In this document: in pieces, positions 26,216 to 35,700 of the stretch
Position numbering within the stretch: position 1 is the first letter of the stretch
Layout of the letters: every line of letters starts with the position of its first letter
Source of the DNA: Flavobacteriales bacterium
GTDB lineage: Bacteria > Bacteroidota > Bacteroidia > Flavobacteriales_D > CAJJDF01
DNA: 64,000 nt
NCBI GenBank assembly: GCA_020630395.1
Contig: JAHDBM010000004.1
Span: 20,701-84,700, forward strand
Direction of reading: 5' to 3'
Program-made: the position numbers and the translations under genes
The notes under the pieces: model-generated
Databases searched by the model: none
What the model was told of the DNA's origin: nothing
What the model saw: only the letters and a program-made list of their open reading frames with translations

Positions 26216-26671
26216 ATGTTAAAGAATATTTATATAATAGGATGTATAGGATTGCTTTTTTCATGTAAAAAAGAGAAAGGGAATGATCCATTACCAGTAA
26301 TTTCAGATACACCAGCTATTACTAGTGTTTCGCTTAATGCCACAACAATCAATCAGTTTGATGATTTAGTTTTCTCGATAAATTATACGGATGGAGATGG
26401 AGACCTAGGAACAACAGATGCTGATGAAAAATCCATTTTTATTACCGACAAAAGAAGTAGTTCAATTATTCACGAATTCCATTTGCAACCATTATCACCA
26501 GTTGGTCAAAATATTGCTATCCAAGGAAAAATATCGGTTAATTTAGAGAACGTCATTTTATTAGATCAAAGCAATAATAGTGAAACAGTTCAGTTTGAAA
26601 TAAAAATAAAAGATCGATCAGGAAAAAACAGTAATGTAGTTACAACTACTAGTGTTACTATAAACAAATAA
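26216..26671 (+). CDS. Lipoprotein with Ig/cadherin-like fold
   Basis: A 151-residue lipoprotein (lipobox L-F-S-C-K at about Cys17). The mature part has I-N-Y-T-D-G-D-G-D-L-G followed by D-A-D-E-K-S, an acidic loop of the kind seen in calcium-binding Ig-like and PKD-like modules, and alternating beta segments to the end (V-T-T-T-S-V-T-I-N). It lies 11 bases after the cytochrome-like lipoprotein gene and 2 bases before a small membrane-protein gene. Role unknown; probably a structural or binding partner in the cluster. Confidence 0.65.
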   Translation: MLKNIYIIGCIGLLFSCKKEKGNDPLPVISDTPAITSVSLNATTINQFDDLVFSINYTDGDGDLGTTDADEKSIFITDKRSSSIIHEFHLQPLSPVGQNIAIQGKISVNLENVILLDQSNNSETVQFEIKIKDRSGKNSNVVTTTSVTINK

Positions 26672-26673
26672 AA

Positions 26674-26859
26674 ATGAAAGGAGTTACAAAATTTATTCTA
26701 TATATAATATTAATAATTGTGTTGGCTGTAGCAGGTGTTTTACTTTATCAAACGTATGGTGTGCCCGATAAAACAGATTGGGAAGACAAAGATGAAGTTG
26801 AATTAGAACAAGAACATACTGCTGATTCTGTTGCCGCATCTTCTGGTATTTTTGATTAG
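26674..26859 (+). CDS. Small single-span membrane protein
   Basis: A 61-residue protein with one hydrophobic helix (about residues 8-26) followed by a very acidic tail with D-W-E-D-K-D-E-V-E-L-E-Q-E. It starts 2 bases after the preceding stop, which supports real translation as the last gene of the export cluster. No family recognised. It could be an inner-membrane accessory subunit. No terminator is visible directly after it. Confidence 0.6.
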   Translation: MKGVTKFILYIILIIVLAVAGVLLYQTYGVPDKTDWEDKDEVELEQEHTADSVAASSGIFD

Positions 26860-27010
26860 GTACTTATCTAATTTAAGATAGAAATATATTCTACTAGTTA
26901 ATCATAGAATTAATTTAAGTTAAAATCTTGTTACAATAGCTTTGTTTATTTGCAGTAAATTAGGGATAATGTGTATATTAAGGATTATAAATTAATAATT
27001 AAAAACAAAA

Positions 27011-27460
27011 ATGAGTTTATTAGATTCAATTAAAGAAAGAGCATTAGATGCACATGTTAGAGAAGAAATAGAGAGATCTGTTAATTATTTCGAGCAAGGA
27101 GGTGTTAATACTGATGGGTTAGATATTAATAAAGAAAATGATGCTTTTAGAGTTACTGGTACTGTAGGAGATTGGGAACAATTAGGTAAATTAAATTCAC
27201 TTATTGAAGCAGCTGATACTAATGTTGTTAATGAGGTAGAATTAGAAGATTGGACTGCAAAAAATGTGCAATTAAAAGTTGTTACAAAAGGAAGTAACCT
27301 TAATGTAAGAAGTGGAGCAGGTACCGATAATGATGTTGTTGGTAAATTTGCAAATGGAGCTAATGTAACTTTAGTGAAGAAAGTTGCTGCTGATTGGTAT
27401 GAAGTACAAGATGAAAATGTAAAAGGGTATTGTCATACAAATTATTTGGAAGAAGTATAG
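27011..27460 (+). CDS. BON-like plus bacterial SH3 domain protein
   Basis: A 149-residue protein without a visible signal peptide or membrane helix. Residues about 20-80 resemble a BON-type domain (F-R-V-T-G-T-V-G-D-W-E-Q-L-G-K-L-N-S-L-I). Residues about 90-149 form an SH3b domain (S-N-L-N-V-R-S-G-A-G-T-D-N-D-V-V-G and D-W-Y-E-V, ending G-Y-C-H-T-N-Y-L). The layout recalls BON-LysM proteins such as Kbp, with SH3b replacing LysM, but that is analogy only. A TAGCTTTG promoter-like element at 26937-26944 precedes it. A lipoprotein gene starts 10 bases later. Confidence 0.75.
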   Translation: MSLLDSIKERALDAHVREEIERSVNYFEQGGVNTDGLDINKENDAFRVTGTVGDWEQLGKLNSLIEAADTNVVNEVELEDWTAKNVQLKVVTKGSNLNVRSGAGTDNDVVGKFANGANVTLVKKVAADWYEVQDENVKGYCHTNYLEEV

Positions 27461-27469
27461 CATCAAGTA

Positions 27470-28042
27470 TTGAATGCTAAATACCATATTCTTTTTAAGG
27501 TACTTTTTTTAGGCTTTTTCTTGTCTTTCTTAATATTATGCAAAAAAGGCAAGAAAAATCCTAGTGCATGCAATGGCTCTTCAACTCGAAGAGCAATTAA
27601 ATTAGCGTCAGATGAAAATGCAAGTGATATTGATACAATTCCAGAATTAATTACTGTTGAAGCAATAGGAGAGCTTGATGTTCCTGAAGCATCTAGTGAC
27701 ATGGAAAGGCAGGAAGCCGAAAAGAAAGTATACCAGATAACGGCTAAAGTTGAAAAAATTAGTAAACATAGAGACGGAGATCTTAAAGTTAAATTGGTTG
27801 CAAATAGGAAGTATATAAATTGTGAGTTTCCTAATCCATGGTGCGAATATGCTGTCGAATCACGTTTTTATAATGAATTAGTAGAAACTAGATTGTGGTT
27901 AGAATCTTGCTTAGATGATTTAGAAGGAGAGACAATAACTATTACTGGTATTGGTTTTATCGATTTAGATCACAAATTTCCAAGAAATAATGCTGATAAT
28001 GAAATGGAGCTACATCCAGTCCTTAGCATTAAGAAAAATTAA
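27470..28042 (+). CDS. Probable lipoprotein of unknown function
   Basis: A 190-residue protein with an N-terminal hydrophobic helix and lipobox-like L-I-L-C-K (Cys24), although the preceding Leu is not ideal. The middle is acidic; residues about 95-190 look like a compact beta domain resembling an OB-fold (K-V-Y-Q-I-T-A-K-V-E-K-I-S, then I-T-I-T-G-I-G-F-I-D-L-D-H-K-F-P). Three cysteines lie in the domain (N-C-E-F, W-C-E-Y, S-C-L-D). It lies 10 bases after the SH3 gene, probably in the same transcript, and is closed by the terminator at 28070-28099. Confidence 0.65.
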   Translation: MNAKYHILFKVLFLGFFLSFLILCKKGKKNPSACNGSSTRRAIKLASDENASDIDTIPELITVEAIGELDVPEASSDMERQEAEKKVYQITAKVEKISKHRDGDLKVKLVANRKYINCEFPNPWCEYAVESRFYNELVETRLWLESCLDDLEGETITITGIGFIDLDHKFPRNNADNEMELHPVLSIKKN

Positions 28043-28069
28043 AAAAGAATATAAACATTATATAATGTT

Positions 28070-28099
28070 AGGCTTTCAATATAATTGAAAGCCTTTTTT
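28070..28099 (+). terminator. Rho-independent terminator
   Basis: An 11-bp perfect stem AGGCTTTCAAT/ATTGAAAGCCT with a 3-base loop is followed by T residues, 27 bases after the lipoprotein stop. Confidence 0.88.
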
Positions 28100-28112
28100 A
28101 TTAGATTTAATA

Positions 28113-28940
28113 ATGGGAAAAATATTGCCACTAAAAATTGGAGATAGAGTAGCTGTAATTTCGCCTTCTGGCAAGGTTGATAAAGATCATATTTTAACAT
28201 CAACACAACTACTTAAAAATTGGGGATTGGAAGTGATTTATGGCGAGCATACATTTGACGTTCATCATAAACTAGCAGGAAAAGATGAAGATCGTTTAAA
28301 GGATCTTCAGTGGGCACTTGACGATCATAATATAAAAGCAATATTTTGTTCTAGGGGAGGATATGGATTGGTAAGAATTATAGATGAACTTAACTGGAGT
28401 AAATTTACGAGTAAACCAAAATTAATTATAGGGTTTAGTGATGTTACAGTTTTGCATAATGAATTAAATAAAAGAGGCTTTAATAGTATACATGCTGTAA
28501 TGCCTAATAGCTATCATTCGTCATCAACCGAAGTCTTAGACTCTTTGCGCCAAGCATTGTTTTATGAGAAATATCAGTTCAATTTACCATTGTTTAAAAA
28601 CTATGAAGTTGTTGGTGGTAATTTGGCTATTATATATAGTTTATTAGGCACAAATAGTGATATAGATACTCATGGAAAAGTTCTTTTTATAGAAGATATA
28701 GGAGAGTATGCTTATGTTATTGATAGGATGATGCATGCGTTAAAAAAAGCGGGTAAATTAGATCATTTAAAAGGGTTAGTTTTAGGTCATTTTACAAACA
28801 TCAAAGAAGATGATTTTGGGTATTCTGTAAGGCAAATTGTTGAGCGTGTTACCGCAGAATTCGATTATCCAATAGTATATGATGTGCCTATTGGTCATGA
28901 AGATGAAAATTATACGTTAGCACTTAGTAAAAAACAATGA
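28113..28940 (+). CDS. LD-carboxypeptidase (peptidase S66 family)
   Basis: A 275-residue cytosolic enzyme expected to remove D-Ala from muropeptide tetrapeptides during peptidoglycan recycling. S66 motifs are present: C-S-R-G-G-Y-G at about 79-85, the nucleophile Ser109 in I-G-F-S-D-V-T, Glu194 in L-F-I-E-D-I-G-E, and His262 in P-I-G-H-E, giving the Ser-Glu-His triad. The C-terminus is slightly shorter than usual (about 300). The MccF-type immunity role is a family alternative but has no context here. The lipoprotein gene follows immediately. Confidence 0.92.
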   Translation: MGKILPLKIGDRVAVISPSGKVDKDHILTSTQLLKNWGLEVIYGEHTFDVHHKLAGKDEDRLKDLQWALDDHNIKAIFCSRGGYGLVRIIDELNWSKFTSKPKLIIGFSDVTVLHNELNKRGFNSIHAVMPNSYHSSSTEVLDSLRQALFYEKYQFNLPLFKNYEVVGGNLAIIYSLLGTNSDIDTHGKVLFIEDIGEYAYVIDRMMHALKKAGKLDHLKGLVLGHFTNIKEDDFGYSVRQIVERVTAEFDYPIVYDVPIGHEDENYTLALSKKQ

Positions 28941-28941
28941 A

Positions 28942-29910
28942 ATGAAAAAAATATTTATTTATATGGGAATATTGTCATTTTTAGTGTCTTGTTTTAGCAA
29001 TAAGAATAATGCTAAAAAAAGAGAAAAACTATTGGGTAGAATAGCCGAAATAATTGATGAACCATTTACAATAGAAAGTTTGTCAGGTAATGCAAATGCA
29101 GGTAATATGGATTTTTCTCAACAAAAATCTTGGGTTGTATGGGAAAAAGATGTAAACGTTCGTTTTTTTATAACCTTCCAGTATAAAAAAGGAAAAATCA
29201 TATTAAAAGATGATCGTTTTCTTCAGGCTTTTAACAGAAAAAAACATTCAATACAAAAGACGTATGAGCTCAAGCCTTTAATGGATAAATATTATCAATG
29301 TCCATATAAATTCGAAGTTTCAGTTAATGATTATAGTTTAACAAGTAATTTTAAAGCATTTATTCAGCTTAATTTGAATGATAGTATTATTCAAGACCAG
29401 TTAACTATTATTAGAGCTATTGCTAAAGAAGCATTAACGATTGTTAAATCCGATAGGATACTGATGAATGTATCCTTTGGAAGAAGTATTGATGGCATTC
29501 CCAATGCTGATACTACTAACTATTTGTTTGTAGCGACTCCAGGTAATAATTCATATGAAACGACTCAAACTGATTTTATTTATAGAGGAGACTTTAACTT
29601 CAATAACAATAAAGAATATAAAACAGAGACACTCAATTTTAATAAAATATCGAATTATGTAACTATTGATTTAAAGGATAAAGTTAGAGAATACGTGAAA
29701 AATCATCAAAATTATACACAGGGAGACTTTTTTGAACCAAAGATATGGGGCGAATATTTTAAAAATGAAGAGTTAGACTCAATAGCTAATGTTGAATGGC
29801 AAAAGTTTTATGCCTATCCAAAAAAATCATATAAAGACAATGACGATCCTTCTAAAAAGATTGAAGGGTTGATTAATATCTACACTAAAGAGATTAAACC
29901 AAAAGAATAG
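28942..29910 (+). CDS. Lipoprotein of unknown function
   Basis: A 322-residue lipoprotein (lipobox L-V-S-C-F at about Cys17). Residues 20-130 are alpha/beta with K-R-E-K-L-L-G-R-I near the start of the mature chain. The rest is rich in Asn, Lys and aromatic residues, with no motif I recognise. It begins 1 base after the LD-carboxypeptidase stop, so the two are probably co-transcribed. It converges on the Omp28-like gene with only 1 base between the stops and no terminator between them. Confidence 0.65.
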   Translation: MKKIFIYMGILSFLVSCFSNKNNAKKREKLLGRIAEIIDEPFTIESLSGNANAGNMDFSQQKSWVVWEKDVNVRFFITFQYKKGKIILKDDRFLQAFNRKKHSIQKTYELKPLMDKYYQCPYKFEVSVNDYSLTSNFKAFIQLNLNDSIIQDQLTIIRAIAKEALTIVKSDRILMNVSFGRSIDGIPNADTTNYLFVATPGNNSYETTQTDFIYRGDFNFNNNKEYKTETLNFNKISNYVTIDLKDKVREYVKNHQNYTQGDFFEPKIWGEYFKNEELDSIANVEWQKFYAYPKKSYKDNDDPSKKIEGLINIYTKEIKPKE

Positions 29911-29911
29911 A

Positions 29912-30811
29912 TTACATATGTACTTTGGTAACTTGAATAACTTCTTTAGTGCTAAAATCCATTAAATAGGCTATAACATTTATGTTAGCATCATTCCAAG
30001 CTGGATCTATTGTATAGGTATATTTACTAATTAGCTTTTCAGTATCGGCTAGTGATCCAGAAACAATTTCTTCTCCATATAACCCATTCACATTACCTCT
30101 AAAAACATGGTTGTGAACATAATATTGTACATCTCCAGAGGGATATCCTGGATGTCCATTAGCACCACTGCCATTTACCTGCCAATCTACTATACTATCT
30201 TCTGTTAATGCAATAACTAAGTGGTAATTCCCAGTTAAATCAGTTAAAGCTTCAGTTTCTACAAAAACACATAGTGTACCATCAGTATTATCATAAGATG
30301 TAATCATTTGAAGATTAGCTAGCGGAGTATTATTTAAAAAAGCATTTACTGCAGATGAAAATTCACTTTTACTAAAAATCTTACTTCCATTATTTAAAAC
30401 CGTATCGCTTCTATTAATCATTCCTTTAGGATAAGAAGGTAGAGGGCCAAAATCATCATGGAGGTTATTTCCGTCTTCCGATCTGTAATCAGATTCGAAT
30501 TTACCAGATCCAGCAGCTCTAGGCTCTGAGAAAAAACCAGAATGAATAGCAACTCCAATTACTTGATCTCCATGTGCGGCTTCAATTTGTTCTAACTCAT
30601 AAGCAGCACCTGGACAGCCAACACATGTATGCCCAGTAAAATCTTCAATTAAAATGTTTCTTTTTGTATTAGTGTTTGGGGCAAATGTAACATCAGTACA
30701 TTTTGTATCGTCAAAACCACCACTTTTTTTCTCTAATGGTTCATTTACATAATCACAAGAGAAAAATAAAGCAAATAAGCTAATGAATGTTATATGTTTA
30801 GTAATCTTCAT
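29912..30811 (-). CDS. Omp28-related lipoprotein with thioredoxin-like CxxC
   Basis: A 299-residue lipoprotein (F-F-S-C, Cys19). It carries the Omp28-type segment I-E-D-F-T-G-H-T-C-V-G-C-P-G-A-A with Cys63 and Cys66 in a thioredoxin-like CxxC, followed by A-I-H-S-G-F-F and P-S-Y-P-K-G-M-I-N-R, typical of the family. The C-terminal half is a beta domain. Its role is unknown, but thiol-disulfide chemistry outside the inner membrane is plausible. It lies 38 bases downstream of the DUF6029 gene. This pair is common in Bacteroidota, often with a TlpA-like gene, of which one is encoded at 53945. Confidence 0.85.
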   Translation of the reverse strand: MKITKHITFISLFALFFSCDYVNEPLEKKSGGFDDTKCTDVTFAPNTNTKRNILIEDFTGHTCVGCPGAAYELEQIEAAHGDQVIGVAIHSGFFSEPRAAGSGKFESDYRSEDGNNLHDDFGPLPSYPKGMINRSDTVLNNGSKIFSKSEFSSAVNAFLNNTPLANLQMITSYDNTDGTLCVFVETEALTDLTGNYHLVIALTEDSIVDWQVNGSGANGHPGYPSGDVQYYVHNHVFRGNVNGLYGEEIVSGSLADTEKLISKYTYTIDPAWNDANINVIAYLMDFSTKEVIQVTKVHM

Positions 30812-30849
30812 AAAATAAAAATAAGGTATTATTAGTTAAAAATCAATGA

Positions 30850-32517
30850 TTAGAAACTACTCGTTACGGTAAAAGTAAATCCGTTAGAGGCAGGTACATT
30901 TCTACATACACCACCAACACAAAATATACCAGCTCTTTGCCTACCATAACTTAAGGTAAATCGGTTAGCATCTTTTATATAACCTACTGAAGTAAATAAG
31001 TAATGAATTCTCTTTTCTTCTTCTTTATTTCCGTAGTTAAATTGGTCTAATACTGCAAAGGTCCAATGTGGAGAAACGGTATATTCAATTAATCCTGTAG
31101 CCCAATTTCCTTGATCTTCATAATATCCATTTTTTTTATTCGTACCCAAATGTTGAGCTTCTACCCTAATGGTGTTTTTTCTGTTTATTTTGTAGGCTAA
31201 ATCAAGAACATGAATTCTAGCATTTACAAGTCCATCACCTATCTTTCCTTCGATTACATCTTTATTATACCTCATATCAAAATAAGAATATACGAGTTTT
31301 AATTTTTTACTTATTTTTTTTCTTATTTCGATATTAAAGTCACTAAAATAAACTTCTTTTCCTGGTGAAAAGAAGTTTGTTTCATACCCCATTCTACTAG
31401 AGTCATTTTGTATTAAAGAACTATCTAAACCATACGCATTAGATAAATTAACCGATACTTGAGTTCCATATTTGCCACCTAGTAAAGATTTCTTTTTAAA
31501 CTTATATGAAATATCCCCTTGAAAAGAAACTTCTCCATTAGGTTGAACTGCATAAGGATATAAGGTAGCTGGTAAGTTGTAAGTATGCTGCTTAGTTGTT
31601 GCTGGTAGGTAGTTAATTAATAAATTTGTTAGCTCTTCATCTCTATCTGATCTATAGCTCATATTATCAATGCTTTTAGCTGAAAAAGTTATGCCTAAAC
31701 CTTTAGTAGAATATGAGGTGTTAAATAGTAAGCCTCTTCCTTTTTTGTAAATGAAATTATTATCTACTGATGGGTCGTTTATTTTTTCAACATATTCTCC
31801 AGAAAAATAAACATCACCCCAAAACACATTCACTCTACCTGCATAAGATCCTACATTTTCTGGTAACGTATAGGTTTGATTATCGTCTTTTTGGTATTTA
31901 CTTACAAAACTACCTCCTAATGTTATTCTTGGTTTTAGTTTTTTGTTTAACGAGTCAGTTAATTCGTTTAATACAACTTCTCCGTCAATTCCTCTAACTA
32001 TACCTTCTCCTTTACCAAAAAACAATCTTTGTACCCCATAAACACCTTTCATATATACTCCGTTAATAGGACTATATTTCAATCTAAATCCATCCATTGC
32101 ATTATCATAACCTAGCCCTCTTTCTTCATAAGATCTAAAAATCATACCGCTACCAAATTGTTCGTAATAATTACCAGCAGTTACGTCTAGTGTTCCTGTT
32201 TTGTATCGAGCATATCGATAAGGTAAGCCAGTTCCTTGAAATCCAACAGGAAATCCTTGAAGTGCATTTAAATAGGATTCGTATCGAATACCAGCTTCAA
32301 AATCCTTGTTGTTATATATGATATTGGCAAAGCCATTCATTAACATTTTTTCTGGTACAACAGGAGCTCCGATTAGAGAGTCAGGGTTGTAGTATTGTAC
32401 ATCTGTTTGGATATTTCCTTTAATGGTTCCAAGGTTATTCTGCCCATTTACAGAAATTGAAACAAAAGTTAAGAGGGCTAATAAGAAAGTGTTTTTCTTT
32501 ATTATATAGGCAATCAT
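30850..32517 (-). CDS. DUF6029 family outer-membrane protein
   Basis: A 555-residue protein with a signal peptide ending S-V-N-G-Q. The chain is a large predicted beta-barrel, with L-D-V-T-A-G-N-Y-Y-E-Q-F-G-S-G-M-I-F-R-S-Y-E near residue 115 (a family hallmark), many Y-x-x-x-Y strand patterns, and a C-terminal T-F-T-V-T-S-S-F ending in Phe. DUF6029 proteins are usually encoded with Omp28-related proteins, as here. Function unknown. It is divergent from the GT117 gene, with promoters probably in the 208-base gap 32518-32725, where I see no other feature. Confidence 0.82.
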   Translation of the reverse strand: MIAYIIKKNTFLLALLTFVSISVNGQNNLGTIKGNIQTDVQYYNPDSLIGAPVVPEKMLMNGFANIIYNNKDFEAGIRYESYLNALQGFPVGFQGTGLPYRYARYKTGTLDVTAGNYYEQFGSGMIFRSYEERGLGYDNAMDGFRLKYSPINGVYMKGVYGVQRLFFGKGEGIVRGIDGEVVLNELTDSLNKKLKPRITLGGSFVSKYQKDDNQTYTLPENVGSYAGRVNVFWGDVYFSGEYVEKINDPSVDNNFIYKKGRGLLFNTSYSTKGLGITFSAKSIDNMSYRSDRDEELTNLLINYLPATTKQHTYNLPATLYPYAVQPNGEVSFQGDISYKFKKKSLLGGKYGTQVSVNLSNAYGLDSSLIQNDSSRMGYETNFFSPGKEVYFSDFNIEIRKKISKKLKLVYSYFDMRYNKDVIEGKIGDGLVNARIHVLDLAYKINRKNTIRVEAQHLGTNKKNGYYEDQGNWATGLIEYTVSPHWTFAVLDQFNYGNKEEEKRIHYLFTSVGYIKDANRFTLSYGRQRAGIFCVGGVCRNVPASNGFTFTVTSSF

Positions 32518-32725
32518 ACGTTAAAAATGTTTGTATAGAGGTTACTAAACTATTAAAAATAAATCATCCTCAAATTTTTTATTTGCTTTAAATACATAGA
32601 GATTAAATTAATTCAACATTTTTTAAGGATGTTAAAGTTTGATAAGTATGTGTAATTATTTTCGATAAAGAATATGCAGGAAGGTATATTTTGTTAAATT
32701 CGTGACCGATAAATAGTATTTAAAT

Positions 32726-35700
32726 ATGGATTATAAAAAGTTTAATAATATTATAGGGTGGCTAGTTTTTTTAATAGCTGCTGTTACGTATGTCTCTACA
32801 GTTGAGCCTTCAACAAGTCTTTGGGATTGTGGTGAGTACATCACAACATCATATAAATTAGAAGTGGGACACCCCCCAGGAGCACCTGTTTACATGATGA
32901 TTGGACGTATATTTTCTGCATTTGTATCGCCCGAAAATGCAGCATACATGATTAATATTGTATCGGCATTAAGTAGTGCATTTTGTATTTTATTTTTATT
33001 TTGGACAATCACTCATTTAGCAAAGAAAATTGTTGTTGCTGGCGGAGAAAAATTAACACAAGGAAGTTTAATCGCTATTTTAGGTAGTGGAGCAGTAGGT
33101 GCTTTAGCATACACGTTCACTGATTCATTTTGGTTCTCTGCAGTGGAAGGAGAGGTATATGCTATGTCATCTTTCTTCACAGCTATTACCTTTTGGGCAA
33201 TACTTAAATGGGAAGAAAATGCTAATGATATTAGTTCGGATAGATGGATTGTACTTATCATCTTTTTAATTGGATTAGCAATAGGAGTTCACATGCTTAA
33301 CTTACTAGTTATACCGGCTGTAGGTTATGTTATTTACTTTAAAAAGTATGAGTTTAATTGGAAAGGCTTCTTTATTACTGGAGCAGCTTCTATTGGTATA
33401 TTAGGTTTCATATTTTTTATTTTTATCGATAAGTCAATTCAAGTAGCATCTGCCTTTGAAAGAATGTGTACAAATTCATTCGGAATGGGCTTTAATGTAG
33501 GTACATTTTTATTCTTTGCTTTGTTTTTAGGCGCTATTGTAGCAGGAACATTATATTTTAGAAAAAATGGAAAAAGAGTTTATCATTTAATTTCAATGTC
33601 GGTTGGTGTTTTAATTGTTGGTTATGCTGCATTTGCAATGATTGTAGTACGATCTAATGCAAACCCACCATTAGATGAGAATGATCCTGAAACATTGCCT
33701 GCTTTGAAAGCGTATTTGGCACGTGAGCAATATGGAGATACTCCTTTAGTAAAGGGAGGTTATTGGAATTCGCCACAAAAACAAACTACAGGTACATCTG
33801 ATGATGATATAGCTAGTAAAAAATATTTTAAAGCTTTTGTAATTAACGATAGAGGTGTAGAAAAATCGTTTAAAACAGAATTTGCTGCTAAAGAATATTT
33901 GAAAAATAATAACAAAGGAGCACTTCCTATAGATGAAAAATATATTGTAACAGGAAGATCATATAATCAAGACTATCCAGCAGGGATGGATGATCAGTAT
34001 ACTACACTCCCTCGTATGTGGGATCCTAGACCAGCAAAAGTTAAAGGGTATATGTTTTGGAGTGGTTATCAAGGAGAAAGTGGTATTATAGCTAAAAACC
34101 CTAAGCGTCAAGATGGTTCAGATAGGTATATCCCTACCTTTGGAGAAAACATGTCATACATGTTTAACTACCAAATGGGCTGGATGTATTGGAGATATTT
34201 CTTATGGAATTTTGCAGGACGTCAAAATGATTTGCAAGGACATAATTATGATTATAATGGTGATGGAATGCTATATAATGGAGCATTAACTAGAGGGAAT
34301 TGGTTAAGTGGTGTTAGTTTTATAGATAAAGAACGATTAGGAGATCAAAAGAATTTACCTTCTACCTTATCACAAGATGAATCCTACAATAGGTATTATT
34401 ATATACCGTTAATATTAGGCTTGCTAGGATTAATTTTTCAAATTATCAAAGCACCAAAAGATTCATTTACCATTTTCCTACTATTCTTTTTTACTGGTTT
34501 AGCTATTGTAATTTACCTTAATCAAAAACCAGAAGAACCAAGAGAAAGAGATTATGCTTATGCAGCATCTTTTTATGCATTTTCCGTCTGGATAGGTTTT
34601 GGAGTATTGGCTATTTATCACTGGGGAAAACATCTTACTATGAAAGATTTCCAAAAAGGATTAATTGGAGCTGGTGCTGCAGCTGTTTTATTCCTAGTTG
34701 CTGATGCAGTTAATGGAGGAGGAATGGCATTTGGATATTCTATTGCATATATTGCTATTATTGGAGTTGCATTTGTAGGGATAGGAATGGCAATTAATAA
34801 ATTCTTAGGTAATGATAAATCACTGGCCATAGTCGCCACAGTGGTAGGTCTATCAGCCCCATTTTTATTGGGGTCAGAAAACTGGGATGACCATGATCGA
34901 TCAGGTAGATATTTTGCAAGGGATATAGCACATAATTATCTAAATACATGCGAAAAGAATGCTATTTTATTCTGCTTTGGAGATAATGATACGTTCCCAC
35001 TATGGTTTGCACAAGAAGTAGAAGGGGTAAGAACCGATATGAAAGTGATAAACTATAGCTTATTAAGTTCAGATTGGCATTACAACCAAATGAAAAAAGC
35101 TACTTACGAAGCTCCACACGTAGAAACAATTTTAGATGAGCCAGATTACAGGGCTGGAACGAGAGATTATATATTTTTAGGAAAAGATAAAAGAACAGTT
35201 TCTGCTCGTCAATTTGTTGAGTATATGAAAAATGGAAAAGATATTGATCCTAGATCGGCTAAATTTGGTTATGCAAATATCCCTTTTAGATCAATCTATA
35301 TTGATGTAGATAAAGAAGCTGCTGTTAAGAATGGTTTAGTTAAAGAAGATCAAAAAAATAGATTAGTTAATCGTGTGGAATGGACGTTATCTGGCAATGG
35401 AATATCTAAAGCCGATTTAGCTATTATTGATCTATTAGCAAATTATAAGTGGGATCGCCCAATTTATTTTACGTCTACTTACATACAAGGAGCAAATAAA
35501 GGATTAAGTTCTTACTTGCAACATGAGGGTATTGCATCTAAGCTTGTACCTATTAAAAATCCTGGTCATAACAAAGATAAAATGTATAGTCTTTTTGTAA
35601 CTGGAGATAGGGATATTAATGGAGATGGAAAAAATGATAAATTTGAATGGGGAGGATTAAAAAACCCAGGTGTATTTAGTGATTATTACACTATGCGAAT

